NCBI RefSeq assembly: GCF_019431455.1
Contig: NZ_JAHYSR010000001.1
Location: 1-64,000 of the forward strand
Direction of reading: 5' to 3'
DNA length: 64,000 bases
DNA from: Paracoccus bogoriensis
Lineage (GTDB): Bacteria > Pseudomonadota > Alphaproteobacteria > Rhodobacterales > Rhodobacteraceae
The first letter of the stretch is position 1; every line of letters starts with the position of its first letter. The translations under genes were made by a program, and so were the position numbers. Shown one piece after another: positions 1-8,093 of the stretch. The notes under the pieces are model-generated. The model saw only the letters and a program-made list of their open reading frames with translations. It searched no databases and was not told the origin of the DNA.

Positions 1-98
1 TCGAAGCTCGCCCCGACCGCGTCGCGCGCCTCCTCGACCGCCGCGTTCAACTCGGCCGTGCTGGCCAGCGCGACCGGAGATGTGGTAGCTGTCTTCAT
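1..98 (-). CDS. Unknown protein, N-terminal fragment (runs off the left edge)
   Basis: The first 32 codons of a minus-strand gene are visible, starting at ATG 98-96 and reading MKTATTSPVALASTAELN. A GGAGAG ribosome binding site lies about 6 bases upstream of the start. The visible part is alanine-rich, with a likely helix (AELNAAVEEARDAV) and no hydrophobic signal segment. I do not recognise the family from so short a piece and assign no function. The IS5 remnant lies directly upstream, so the native promoter may have been disturbed. Confidence 0.5.
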   Translation of the reverse strand, partial: MKTATTSPVALASTAELNAAVEEARDAVGASF

Positions 99-162
99 GG
101 TGCTGCTCTCCGTTTGGATTGGACACCCCGAGCCTACGGCTCAGCGAGAGCAACGCCACCCC

Positions 163-905
163 TCACCCCACGAAGTTCAACATCGGGCGGGACATTCCCC
201 GAGGAAGGTTAAAGCCCATAACGCTGAAAAGCGTCTTCTCGCACCGCAAGACGATGCGGCGGAGGTTCGATCCTTTGGAAGCAGTTTTCGACCTTGTGAC
301 GCTCGACATAAAGGTCGAGATCGAGGAATGGCTTGACCGCGCGGGATGGCTGGCTTGGATATGGGCCTGTGCTCCACGGCCTCCTTTGATCTTCTTGCGC
401 AAGGCGGCCGAGTCATGGGCGGCATCGGCAATAATGTGGCAAACGCCCTCGAAGCCGTCGATCAGCGCGGTGGCCTGTGAGCAATTGCCACGCTGCTCGG
501 TCGTCGGGATCAGTCTCACCGGCAACCCCAGCGCAGCGACGGCAGCGTGGATCCTGATCGGCAACCCACTATGCCGACCTCCGAGGCCGTGATTTTGAGC
601 CCCTCTTCCGTCCGCCCCGTCCGCGAGGGCTGTGCATTTTGCATGTGGTGCTATCAATCAGGACATATTCCAAGTCGGGTTTTTTGCCTAATGGCTTGAA
701 AAAGACGATCCCAAGCCCCGTCATGGCCCGGCGTCGGAACCGCGATGCACGCCTGTTCGCCTGACGAATTCAGTAGGCCGTCCGCGTTAACCACAGGACC
801 GCATCCGCAACCGGCCGATTGTCCGCACGGCGGACCTTCGCGCACCGGAAGGTGCCCCTCGATCCGCACCCGTTGTTCATCGTTCAATGTCCGCAAGAGG
901 CCTCT
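163..905 (-). mobile_element. Decayed IS5-family (IS427-like) transposase remnant
   Basis: Read on the minus strand, three frames in turn give pieces of an IS5-family DDE transposase. Near 895-830 is LNDEQRVRIEGHLPV, matching the family's N-terminal LTDEQWARIEPLLP. Around 690-620 is KKPDLEYVLIDSTTCKMH, matching the strand that carries the first catalytic Asp. Around 320-270 is YVERHKVENCF, matching the YRxRHKIENxF C-terminal block that holds the catalytic Glu. Further C-terminal sequence appears only in another frame, down to a stop at 163. Several frameshifts separate the pieces, so it cannot encode an active enzyme. I could not define terminal inverted repeats or a target duplication, so the limits are those of recognisable coding sequence. 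Confidence 0.75.
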
Positions 906-961
906 GTTTTTCGATCTTGAAGCACAACTCGCCTCACATGGGGCCCTGAATGCAACAAAAC

Positions 962-2566
962 CTAGCCGAGCTTGGCCGCTCCGCTCAGATCGGTCGCCTG
1001 GTCCAACGCCAGCAGCGCTTCCGGCGCGGTCAGGCTTTCGACGGCGGGCTGGCGGAAGCGCAGCATCACGCGCCCCCCTCCAAGATGCGAAACCGCCCAG
1101 CCCAGAAGCTGACCCTGTGGGCCAGCCAACGCGCCGCTGGCGCGCGGCGCATCCTTGTCCTGCAGCGCCGCACACAAGGCCGCATGACCCGCACCGGCAG
1201 CGCGATTTCCGGCCCAGAGTGTCATCGCCTCGGGCAGATCGGTCGCAGCATCGCCCCAAAGCGCGCGATAGGCCTGGTTCGCCATCACCATCTTGCCACC
1301 AGGGGCAAAGACGACCAGAGCATCCTCGATCCCGTCCAGCACATGGCTGCCCAGCATCAGCTCAGCCCGGAATTTGCGGGTCAGGCTGACCTCGGACGTG
1401 ATGTTCTCGAACAGGAATGCCACTGCACCATCAGGATGCGGGCGGCCTGTCACGCGATAGGTCTGGCCGCCGGGAAGGGACCAGGTCTCGACATGGTGGC
1501 CGGTCGCGGCGGCGCTTTCCAGGTTGGCCATGTGCTGACGCCAGCTGCGGTAATCCCTGGGCTCGGGGACCATGCGCTGTTCACGCAGTTGGTCGAGAAA
1601 GTCGAACAAGGTCGGGCGCGCGGTCAGAAAGCCTGTCGGCAGGCCGGTCAGGTCGATCAGCGCCGGATTGAACAATTGCAGGTTTCGCTGCCGATCAAAG
1701 ATTGCAAGCCCGATCGGCAGATCGGCAAAGGTCTTGGTCAGGGTCTGCACGAATTCACGCAGGCTGCGTTCGGCACGCACCGCCGCATCGGCGGGCAGGG
1801 CGAACATCATCACCTCGTTCCCCATCCGGTGGCTGTGGCAATCATACCAGGAGACGATGCCGTTATCCTCGAGCGCGGCGCGGCGGGTCGCGGTCCCGGC
1901 GCCGGGAACGGGCTTCGGCGCGTCCAGAAGGCGCGGCAGGGGCCAGCCCAGAGCGCCGTCGGCCCGAGCCTCGGCACGGCGCAGATAGGCGGCGTTCGCC
2001 CAGGTGATGCGCTCGTCCTCGTCCTGGCGCCAGACCAGCATCGGTGTCTGGTCCAGCGCGCGGCGCAGCAGGTCCAGCTCTTCCTCCATCGCATGAAGCG
2101 ACATCGAATCGACCACGATGCCCGCATGTTCGGCCTGGGGATCGGTGACGGTCAGCCGCCACATCCGGTCGCCCAGATCCTCGGCCACCAGCCGCAGGGT
2201 CGCGCTGCCCCGCCCCTCGGTCCCGGTCATTTCGATCCGGCCCAGCCGTTCAAGCTGACGCATTCGGGCGGGCGCCTCGGGGAAGCGGGGACCAAGCCAT
2301 TGCTGCAGCCGCGACCAGTCGTCGCCCGGCGCGCCGATCCGGTCCAGAAGCCCGCGCGCGGGGGGCGTGGCGTCGATCAGGCGAGTCTGGCGAAACAGGA
2401 ACACCATTGGCTGGATCGCCGCATCCAGACGATCGCGCGCCCCGGCGCCAGAGCCGCGGTGCACGCCTGCGACATTCCACAATCTGATCGTTGCCACCGC
2501 CAGGATCACAGACAGGGTTCCTGCCAGAACTGCCGTGGCGACCAGACCGATTCCTTCGCTCAACAT
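962..2566 (-). CDS. Membrane-anchored PAS-domain sensor protein without a kinase domain
   Basis: The protein has 534 residues. The chosen start, ATG 2566, has GAGG about 8 bases upstream; an in-frame GTG at 2614 would add 16 residues without clear support. One hydrophobic segment (about residues 5-29) is followed by three PAS-like regions: about 170-260 (LDQTPMLVWRQDEDERITWAN), 276-390 (PAS_7-like, ADLPIGLAIFDRQRNLQLFNP) and 405-505 (DGIEDALVVFAPGGKMVMAN). There are no H, N or G boxes, so it is not itself a histidine kinase. It lies just downstream of regB on the same strand (74-bp gap), which suggests co-transcription and a possible sensory input. The gene ends about 57 bp from the IS5 remnant, so a truncated C-terminus cannot be excluded, although the reading frame closes normally. 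Confidence 0.7.
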   Translation of the reverse strand: MLSEGIGLVATAVLAGTLSVILAVATIRLWNVAGVHRGSGAGARDRLDAAIQPMVFLFRQTRLIDATPPARGLLDRIGAPGDDWSRLQQWLGPRFPEAPARMRQLERLGRIEMTGTEGRGSATLRLVAEDLGDRMWRLTVTDPQAEHAGIVVDSMSLHAMEEELDLLRRALDQTPMLVWRQDEDERITWANAAYLRRAEARADGALGWPLPRLLDAPKPVPGAGTATRRAALEDNGIVSWYDCHSHRMGNEVMMFALPADAAVRAERSLREFVQTLTKTFADLPIGLAIFDRQRNLQLFNPALIDLTGLPTGFLTARPTLFDFLDQLREQRMVPEPRDYRSWRQHMANLESAAATGHHVETWSLPGGQTYRVTGRPHPDGAVAFLFENITSEVSLTRKFRAELMLGSHVLDGIEDALVVFAPGGKMVMANQAYRALWGDAATDLPEAMTLWAGNRAAGAGHAALCAALQDKDAPRASGALAGPQGQLLGWAVSHLGGGRVMLRFRQPAVESLTAPEALLALDQATDLSGAAKLG

Positions 2567-2640
2567 GCCCAGCCCTCGTGCCTGTTGCAGACCGCTTTGC
2601 GGCGAATGTTGCACAGCTTGCTTAAGAATGGGTTAAGCGA

Positions 2641-3972
2641 TCAGCGGTCGATATGCGGATTTTCCGCCAGAGCAAGTCGGTCTTCGGCCCGGATACGGTC
2701 CAGAGGCCAGCGGACAGAGACGATGGCGCCCGGTCCGCCATTGCCGAAACTGAGCCTTGCGCCCGACCGTTCCAGCAGCGTCTTGGCGATGAAGAGGCCA
2801 AGGCCCATCCCTTCGTAGCTGCCGCGCTGCGCCTCGGCCCGGCGCGAGAGATAGGGATCGCCAAGCCGGGACAACAGCGCAACGGGAAAGCCCGGACCAT
2901 CGTCGCGAATCGTCACGCCAAGGCTGGTCCGGGTCATCTGGGACTCGACCACCACGCGGCTTTCGGCGAAATCGACGGCGTTCTGAATCAGGTTCCGCAG
3001 CGCGTGGATCACCGCCGGATCGCGCCGGATCACCGGACCGTCGGCCTTGATCTCGACCACGGGGCCGCGTTCGGCATGAGGGGCTGCGGCATCCTCGATC
3101 ACGGCGCGCAGCGGGGCTGCGCGCATGTGCAGGTCGTCCTTGCCCGCCCGGCCCATGCTGCGCAGGATCTCGGCACAGCGATCGGCCGAGGCCTTCAGCG
3201 CTGCGGCATCGGCGCACAGGTCGGGGCGGTCCTGCAATTCGTCGGCCAGTTCGCCCGCGATCAGCTTGATTGTGGCCAGCGGTGTGCCCATCTCATGCGC
3301 CGCGGCCGCGACGACCCCGCCCAGATGTTGCAGCCGCTGCTCGCGCGACAGCGCCATCTGGGTGGCGAAAAGCGCGTTCGATGTCGCCTGCAATTCCGCC
3401 GTCACCCGGTGCGCGTAACCCGCAAAGAACACGACGCCGATGACCAGAGCGACCCAATGGCCCAGCGCCAGGATCGGCTCCATCCGCAGGATCTCTCCGT
3501 CGGGGCCACGCAGGGGCAGGCCGAACAAGGCCGCGACCGAGATCAGCGCCACCGTCGCCAGGCCCAGCGCCAGGACCTGCCGCCCCTTCAGCGAGGCCGC
3601 CGCAATCGTCACCGGCGCCAGCACCAGCAGCGCAAAGGGATTTGCCATGCCGCCGGTCAGCGCCATCAGCGCCGAGTTCTGCACCAGGTCGAAGCTGAGC
3701 TGCGCCACTGCTCGCCCCGGCGAGGTGCGTTTCGGCGGGCGCAGAAACAACCACAGGTTCATCGTGATCGAGGCCGCGATCAGCAGCAGGACCGGCGTCT
3801 TGACAAAGCCGATTCCCATGAGCCACGCCACGATGACCGCCGCCATCTGGCCGCCGATGGCAAACCAGCGCAGCAGCACCAGCGTGCGGATACGGATGGG
3901 TTCGGCCTTGTGCTGGTCGGTCATCACGACCGGCGCTTCAAGACTGGCCGCGGCCTGGGCGTTTTCCGTCAT
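2641..3972 (-). CDS. regB: Redox-sensing histidine kinase RegB/PrrB
   Basis: This 443-residue protein has about six N-terminal membrane segments (residues 30-190) followed by a transmitter. The quinone-sensing loop GGMANPF is at residues 107-113. The H box, AAAAHEMGTPLATIK, puts the phospho-accepting His at 226, and Cys266, exactly 40 residues on, matches the redox-active Cys265 of Rhodobacter capsulatus RegB (His225). The N box (LRNLIQNAVDFA), G1 (RDDGPGFP) and G2 (GMGLGLFIAKTLLE) are intact. RegB phosphorylates RegA when respiration slows, controlling respiratory, nitrogen and carbon genes. It is transcribed away from senC and regA, as in relatives. Family assignment is firm; the redox role is carried over from characterised homologues. 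Confidence 0.95.
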   Translation of the reverse strand: MTENAQAAASLEAPVVMTDQHKAEPIRIRTLVLLRWFAIGGQMAAVIVAWLMGIGFVKTPVLLLIAASITMNLWLFLRPPKRTSPGRAVAQLSFDLVQNSALMALTGGMANPFALLVLAPVTIAAASLKGRQVLALGLATVALISVAALFGLPLRGPDGEILRMEPILALGHWVALVIGVVFFAGYAHRVTAELQATSNALFATQMALSREQRLQHLGGVVAAAAHEMGTPLATIKLIAGELADELQDRPDLCADAAALKASADRCAEILRSMGRAGKDDLHMRAAPLRAVIEDAAAPHAERGPVVEIKADGPVIRRDPAVIHALRNLIQNAVDFAESRVVVESQMTRTSLGVTIRDDGPGFPVALLSRLGDPYLSRRAEAQRGSYEGMGLGLFIAKTLLERSGARLSFGNGGPGAIVSVRWPLDRIRAEDRLALAENPHIDR

Positions 3973-4062
3973 CGTGATGTCCCTGCGGCGGTCTGTGCCT
4001 TGATAACGGCGGCACGATCAGCCATCAATGCGCCGAATTGGCGCGCAAGGATGGTGAAAGTC

Positions 4063-4692
4063 ATGGCTGATCGCAAGATCCTGATGTTCGGCGCTGCGGC
4101 GGCAATCGGCGTTCTGGCGGCCGGGGGGCTGTTTCTGACCCAGCAGCGCGCCGGTGATCCCCTGGCGCAATGCCGGGGCAGCGCCGTGGCCGGAGGCATG
4201 GACAGTTTCGGCACCGACTTCACCCTGACCCGCCATGACGGCCAGCGCGTCACCCAGGACGAGGTTTTCACCAAGCCCTCGCTTCTCTATTTCGGCTATA
4301 CGTTCTGCCCGGATGTCTGCCCCCTTGATACGGCGCGCAATGCCGAGGTGGAGCAGATCCTGGCCGCGCGCGGCGTCGATATCCAGAATGTTTTCGTTAC
4401 TGTCGATCCGCGTCGTGACACAGCCGAGGTTCTGGCCGATTATACCAGCCTGTTTTCCGACGACATGATCGGCCTGACCGGTTCGGACGAGGAAATCGCG
4501 CGCATCAATCAGGGCTGGCGAAATTACTACAAGGCCCATGACGAGGAAGATCAGCAATATTATCTGGTCGATCACATGACCAATACCTATCTGGTCATGC
4601 CCGGAAACCGGACGGTAGAGTTCTTCTCTCGCGAGGCAACGGCCGAGCAGATGGCCGACCGCGTGGGCTGTTTCGTGGATGCCCTGTCCTGA
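4063..4692 (+). CDS. senC: SCO1/SenC/PrrC copper chaperone-thioredoxin-fold protein
   Basis: The protein has 209 residues. An N-terminal membrane anchor (about residues 5-25, MFGAAAAIGVLAAGGLFLT) leads to a periplasmic thioredoxin fold. The copper ligands are visible: the CxxxC motif in FGYTFCPDVCPLD and a distal His in YLVDHMTNTYL. SenC/PrrC proteins deliver copper to the CuA/CuB centres of cytochrome oxidase and have been linked to RegB signalling. The start ATG 4063 is preferred; an in-frame ATG at 4051 adds four residues. It is divergent from regB across about 90 bp and precedes regA on the same strand with a 135-bp gap. Confidence 0.92.
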   Translation: MADRKILMFGAAAAIGVLAAGGLFLTQQRAGDPLAQCRGSAVAGGMDSFGTDFTLTRHDGQRVTQDEVFTKPSLLYFGYTFCPDVCPLDTARNAEVEQILAARGVDIQNVFVTVDPRRDTAEVLADYTSLFSDDMIGLTGSDEEIARINQGWRNYYKAHDEEDQQYYLVDHMTNTYLVMPGNRTVEFFSREATAEQMADRVGCFVDALS

Positions 4693-4751
4693 GGAACCGC
4701 GCAGGCGGCGCCCGAAAAGAGGATCGGTCGCAGCGGCCCTCTGGCACAGGG

Positions 4752-4766
4752 ACGACGTTTTGTCGC
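4752..4766 (-). promoter_or_regulatory. Putative RegA (PrrA) binding site upstream of regA
   Basis: Read on the minus strand this is GCGAC-AAAAC-GTCGT, which matches the published GCGNC-N5-GNCGC type of RegA/PrrA site at all but the final base. It lies in the senC-regA gap, about 60 bp before the regA start, which fits autoregulation. The consensus is degenerate, so chance occurrence in GC-rich DNA is a real alternative. Confidence 0.4.
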
Positions 4767-4827
4767 AACTCTTTGCCTTGCAGGTCGTGGGTCACTACAT
4801 CTCGTTTCTATCATTCAGAGGCGCGCG

Positions 4828-5379
4828 ATGGACAATGTGACCCACCCGATTGGACCCGATCCCAGTCTGCTGCTGGTCGATGATGACGAGATCTTCGTGA
4901 CACGCCTGGCAAGGGCGATGGAAAAGCGTGGCTTTCAGACGGAAACCTCGCTCAGCGTTTCGCAGGCCTTGCGCCAGATCGAGCGCAAGGCCCCGGCCTA
5001 TGCCGTGGTCGATCTGCGTCTTGAGGACGGGAACGGCCTGGACGTGGTCGAGGCCGTGCGCGAAAGGCGCGAGGATGCCCGGATCATCGTGTTGACCGGG
5101 TATGGCGCCATCGCGACGGCCGTTGCGGCAGTCAAAATGGGCGCCACGGATTATCTGGCCAAACCCGCTGACGCGAATGACGTGACTTCGGCGCTTCTGG
5201 CCAGCGGAGAAGTTTTGCCTCCGCCGCCCGAGAATCCCATGTCTGCCGACCGTGTGCGGTGGGAGCACATCCAGCGCATTTACGAGCAATGCGATCGCAA
5301 CGTCAGCGAAACGGCGCGCCGACTTCACATGCACCGCCGCACGCTTCAGCGGATCCTGGCCAAAAGAGGACCACGCTGA
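4828..5379 (+). CDS. regA: Global redox response regulator RegA/PrrA
   Basis: This 183-residue regulator has a receiver domain (residues about 14-125) with the acidic pocket LLVDDDE, phospho-accepting Asp62 in AVVDLRLEDGNGLD, and Lys in YLAKPAD. A four-proline linker (LPPPPENPM) joins it to a Fis-like helix-turn-helix containing DRNVSETARRLHMHRRTLQR, which I recognise as the almost invariant RegA DNA-binding helix of alphaproteobacteria. With RegB it controls genes for aerobic/anaerobic respiration, hydrogenase, nitrogen and carbon fixation. Its own gap holds a RegA-like box, and a hairpin terminator follows about 23 bp after the stop. Confidence 0.96.
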   Translation: MDNVTHPIGPDPSLLLVDDDEIFVTRLARAMEKRGFQTETSLSVSQALRQIERKAPAYAVVDLRLEDGNGLDVVEAVRERREDARIIVLTGYGAIATAVAAVKMGATDYLAKPADANDVTSALLASGEVLPPPPENPMSADRVRWEHIQRIYEQCDRNVSETARRLHMHRRTLQRILAKRGPR

Positions 5380-5402
5380 TTCAGGCGGATGGTCAAATTA
5401 CC

Positions 5403-5433
5403 ACGTCCTGAAATATAAGAGCAGGACGTTTTG
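5403..5433 (+). terminator. Rho-independent terminator after regA
   Basis: A perfect 8-bp stem (ACGTCCTG at 5403-5410, CAGGACGT at 5422-5429) with an 11-base AT-rich loop is followed by a short T run (5429-5432). It begins 24 bp after the regA stop. Confidence 0.65.
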
Positions 5434-5574
5434 GGGGCAGCCGGTTCGGGGGCCTGAAGCCTTCAGAAAGCGGCTTGGCGGGGGGCGGCGCGGGGGGCGG
5501 CGTCTGATGGCGAAGCGTTCTTTCTGGCTGTGGCGGGCTTCGGTTCCTGCGGCCTGAACGTCGCACCGCAGTCA

Positions 5575-5870
5575 CGCCGACCAGAACTATTTTCGTCGGG
5601 GCCCTTCCATCAGGAACTGGCGACGGGGGGCAGAGGTCTGCGGCTATTGCCAGGTGGAATACCGCATCGACCTGCCGATCACCGATATCCTGCCAATTGC
5701 GCGGGGCGAGGTTCATCCGTTCCGTGCCCGGGTTCGCCAGCAAACGGGCTTCGTGCCGAGATGGAACCTTGCCAAGGTTCTGCTGAGGCCGGACGGGCAG
5801 ATCATTGTCATCTTGAGTTCCTTTGCCCAGCCGGGCGCAGAGGCGATCCCTCAGCGATTCGCGCCGCATC
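5575..5870 (+). pseudogene. Glutathione peroxidase remnant (C-terminal half, frameshifted)
   Basis: Two frames give adjacent blocks of a glutathione peroxidase. FHQELATG ends at about 5619, and from about 5620 another frame gives AEVCGYCQVEYRIDLPITD, then HPFRARVRQQTGFVPRWN and LAKVLLRPDGQIIVILSSF. These correspond to the family's EI.EFC...F.V.FP..., HPF and WNF.KFL...G segments. Removing one G from the six-G run at about 5613-5618 would join the two frames exactly. Upstream of FHQEL the N-terminal half, with its catalytic Cys, cannot be found, so there is probably a further deletion. The downstream frame stays open into the convergent SDR gene without a proper stop. It is either a decayed gene or a truncated one with a homopolymer error. 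Confidence 0.65.
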
Positions 5871-5885
5871 TGCGCGGCAGAGCCT

Positions 5886-6554
5886 CTACCACGGCACTGT
5901 CTGACCCTTCCAGTCGCGAAAGCTGCCCGTATCCTCGGGGGTCAAGGTCTCGATCACGCCCAACAATGCGCGCGCGCTTTCATCGGGGGTGATCGTCGGA
6001 TAGCGCGCGGCATATCTTGCAGTCAGTGGCGTGGCCACCGTGCCGGGATGCAGCGCGACCAGCACGGCGCGGGGATTGCGCCGCCGCCACTCGATCGCGG
6101 CGGTGCGAATGATCTGGTTCTGCGCGGCCTTGGCGGCGCGATAGGAGACCCAGCCCCCCAGGCCGTTATCTCCGATCGAGCCGACTCGCGCCGAAAGCGA
6201 GGCCAGCACGGGCCGCCCCTCGCGCGACAGAAGCGGCGCGAAGTGGCGGATGACCAGCGCGACACCCGTGGCGTTCAGCGCGAATTGTGCGGCCATGGCA
6301 TCCGGGTCCAGCGCGTCCATGGTCTTTTCCGGCTGATGCCCGTCGATCACCAGCGCCCCGGTTGCGTTGAAGATCAGGTCGAATCGGCGATCCGCCAGCG
6401 CCTGCGCATGGGCAGCAACGCTTTCGGGGCGTGTCAGGTCCAGCCCGTCACCGCTGCGCGACAGCCCCGTGACCGCCACCCCCGAGGCGCGCAGGCGATC
6501 CATCAGCGCCGCGCCGATTCCGCCCGAGGCCCCAAGGATCAATGCCCTTTCCAT
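5886..6554 (-). CDS. Short-chain dehydrogenase/reductase
   Basis: This 222-residue protein is a classical SDR in outline. The N-terminal Rossmann motif is LGASGGIGAAL (GxxxGxG type), FNATGAL corresponds to the NxAG region, and the catalytic pair Tyr-x-x-x-Lys appears in SYRAAKAAQNQ with Ser in ASLSARVGS. It resembles the CsgA-like SDRs found in many proteobacteria. It lies 16 bp downstream of the photolyase gene on the same strand, so the two are probably co-transcribed. The natural substrate cannot be read from the sequence. Confidence 0.8.
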   Translation of the reverse strand: MERALILGASGGIGAALMDRLRASGVAVTGLSRSGDGLDLTRPESVAAHAQALADRRFDLIFNATGALVIDGHQPEKTMDALDPDAMAAQFALNATGVALVIRHFAPLLSREGRPVLASLSARVGSIGDNGLGGWVSYRAAKAAQNQIIRTAAIEWRRRNPRAVLVALHPGTVATPLTARYAARYPTITPDESARALLGVIETLTPEDTGSFRDWKGQTVPW

Positions 6555-6570
6555 TCTGCCCTCTCCTCTG

Positions 6571-7947
6571 TCAGGATTTCAGCTGCTCGTAGGCCGTCAG
6601 CGCCCGCGCGCGCCCCTTCTCCAGCGAAATCGAGGGCATGGCCCGCCGCGTCAGGTCGATCTGCCACGAACGCGGCGCGGCGTCGGCGAAATCGCGCGCG
6701 CCCTGGCCTGTCGGTTGCATCCAATGGTCGCGATAGGCGCATTGCGGATCGAACTTGTCGCCCTGACTTTCGGGATTGAAGATCCGGAAGAAAGGTGCGG
6801 CATCCGGCCCGCAGCCCGCCACCCACTGCCAGTTCATCGCATTCGAGGCCGGATCCCAGTCGGTCAGGCAGCGCGCGAACCAGTCCAGCCCGACGCGCCA
6901 ATCGGTCAGCAGGTGCTTGGTCAGGTAGCTTGCGGTGATCATCCGTACGCGGTTGTGCATCCGCCCCGTTGCGTAAAGTTCTCGCATCCCGGCATCGACC
7001 ATGGCGACGCCCGTCTGGCCGCGCCGCCAACATTCCGCATCGGCATTGTCGCGCTTCCACGGGAAGCGGTCCCATTCCTCGCGCCAGCATCGCTGATCCA
7101 TCTGCGGCGATTCGTGCAGCAGGTCGCGGGCGAATTCGCGCCAGGCGAGTTCCGACAGAAAGCCTTCGGCGCCCGCCCGGCCGTCCTGAAAGGCGGGCAG
7201 GGTGCGGTGCCAGACGCGCCGGGCGCTGATCTCGCCCACGGCCAGCGCATCGGCCAGACCGGATGTGGCGCGGGGCCGGAAGGGGTGATTGCGATGGGTG
7301 TGGTAATCCCGCAGCGGGCCATCCAGAAATTCCGACAGCCGTTGATGCGCCTCGTCCTCGCCGGGGCGGGTATGGCGGGCGACCACGTCCCAGCCTCGGT
7401 CCATCGCCGCCCGCGCCTCGGGCCAATCCAGGCCATCGCTGTGGGGCCAGTCGTCGGGCGAGGACAGGCGGGGCGCTTCCTGCGGCGGAGCGATGTCCTG
7501 CTGGCGCAGCGCCTTCCAGAAGGGGGTAAACACCTTGTAGGGTCCACCCGTCTGCGTGCGCAGGCTGGCCCGTTCCACCAGATCGGCCAGCGGATGCAGA
7601 TGCAGGCTGGCGCCGCCGCGCTCGACCGCCGCCCGAAGCCCGTGATCCGAGGCAAAGGGAAAGCCGGTGCTGGCATGAACCTGCCTCGCGCCGGTTTCGC
7701 GCAGAACGGCCTCGATCACCTCGGCGGGGGGGCCGCGCCGGACGATCAGGCGGCTGCGGCGCTGGCGCAGACTGGCGTCCAGACGCGGCAGCGACAGGGC
7801 CTGTCGCATGGCGCTGGCCGGGTGGTCCGCGGCTTCGGCCGGATCGAGGATCACCAGCGGGATCACCGCGCCCGCCTGGGCCGCCGCGATCAGCGCGGGG
7901 TGATCGTCAAGACGCAGGACGCGCCGGAACCAGCAGATGACCGTCAT
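6571..7947 (-). CDS. phrB: Deoxyribodipyrimidine photolyase
   Basis: The protein has 458 residues. The N-terminal antenna Rossmann domain begins ICWFRRVLRLDDHPAL. The C-terminal FAD domain shows the family blocks SELAWREFARDLL, TGVAMVDAGMRELYATGRMHNR, LTDWDPASNAMNWQWVAG and FFRIFNPESQGDKFDP. It repairs UV-induced pyrimidine dimers using blue light and reduced FAD. The start ATG 7947 has GGAAGGGG about 7 bases upstream; a longer in-frame reading from 7974 is unlikely. It is divergent from cobA and leads a pair with the SDR gene. Confidence 0.92.
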   Translation of the reverse strand: MTVICWFRRVLRLDDHPALIAAAQAGAVIPLVILDPAEAADHPASAMRQALSLPRLDASLRQRRSRLIVRRGPPAEVIEAVLRETGARQVHASTGFPFASDHGLRAAVERGGASLHLHPLADLVERASLRTQTGGPYKVFTPFWKALRQQDIAPPQEAPRLSSPDDWPHSDGLDWPEARAAMDRGWDVVARHTRPGEDEAHQRLSEFLDGPLRDYHTHRNHPFRPRATSGLADALAVGEISARRVWHRTLPAFQDGRAGAEGFLSELAWREFARDLLHESPQMDQRCWREEWDRFPWKRDNADAECWRRGQTGVAMVDAGMRELYATGRMHNRVRMITASYLTKHLLTDWRVGLDWFARCLTDWDPASNAMNWQWVAGCGPDAAPFFRIFNPESQGDKFDPQCAYRDHWMQPTGQGARDFADAAPRSWQIDLTRRAMPSISLEKGRARALTAYEQLKS

Positions 7948-8093
7948 GTTTGCCCCCTTCCGTTGCATCACCACGCCCGAAAGCGTCGAAAAGTTTCCCG
8001 ATCACGCCCTGCTTTCGGCGGCAAGGGGATGCGTGCCATTGTCACACCGGGCTGGGCTGCTATAGCTGTCGGCCTGACAAGGCCAGCACAAGG

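Noticed and set aside
3981..3995. A second RegA box between regB and senC
   Set aside because: GCGGC-N5-GTGCC has two mismatches in one half-site, too weak to report as a site.
7948..8093. Cobalamin riboswitch before cobA
   Set aside because: The gap is short and shows neither the B12-box nor the long paired stem expected.
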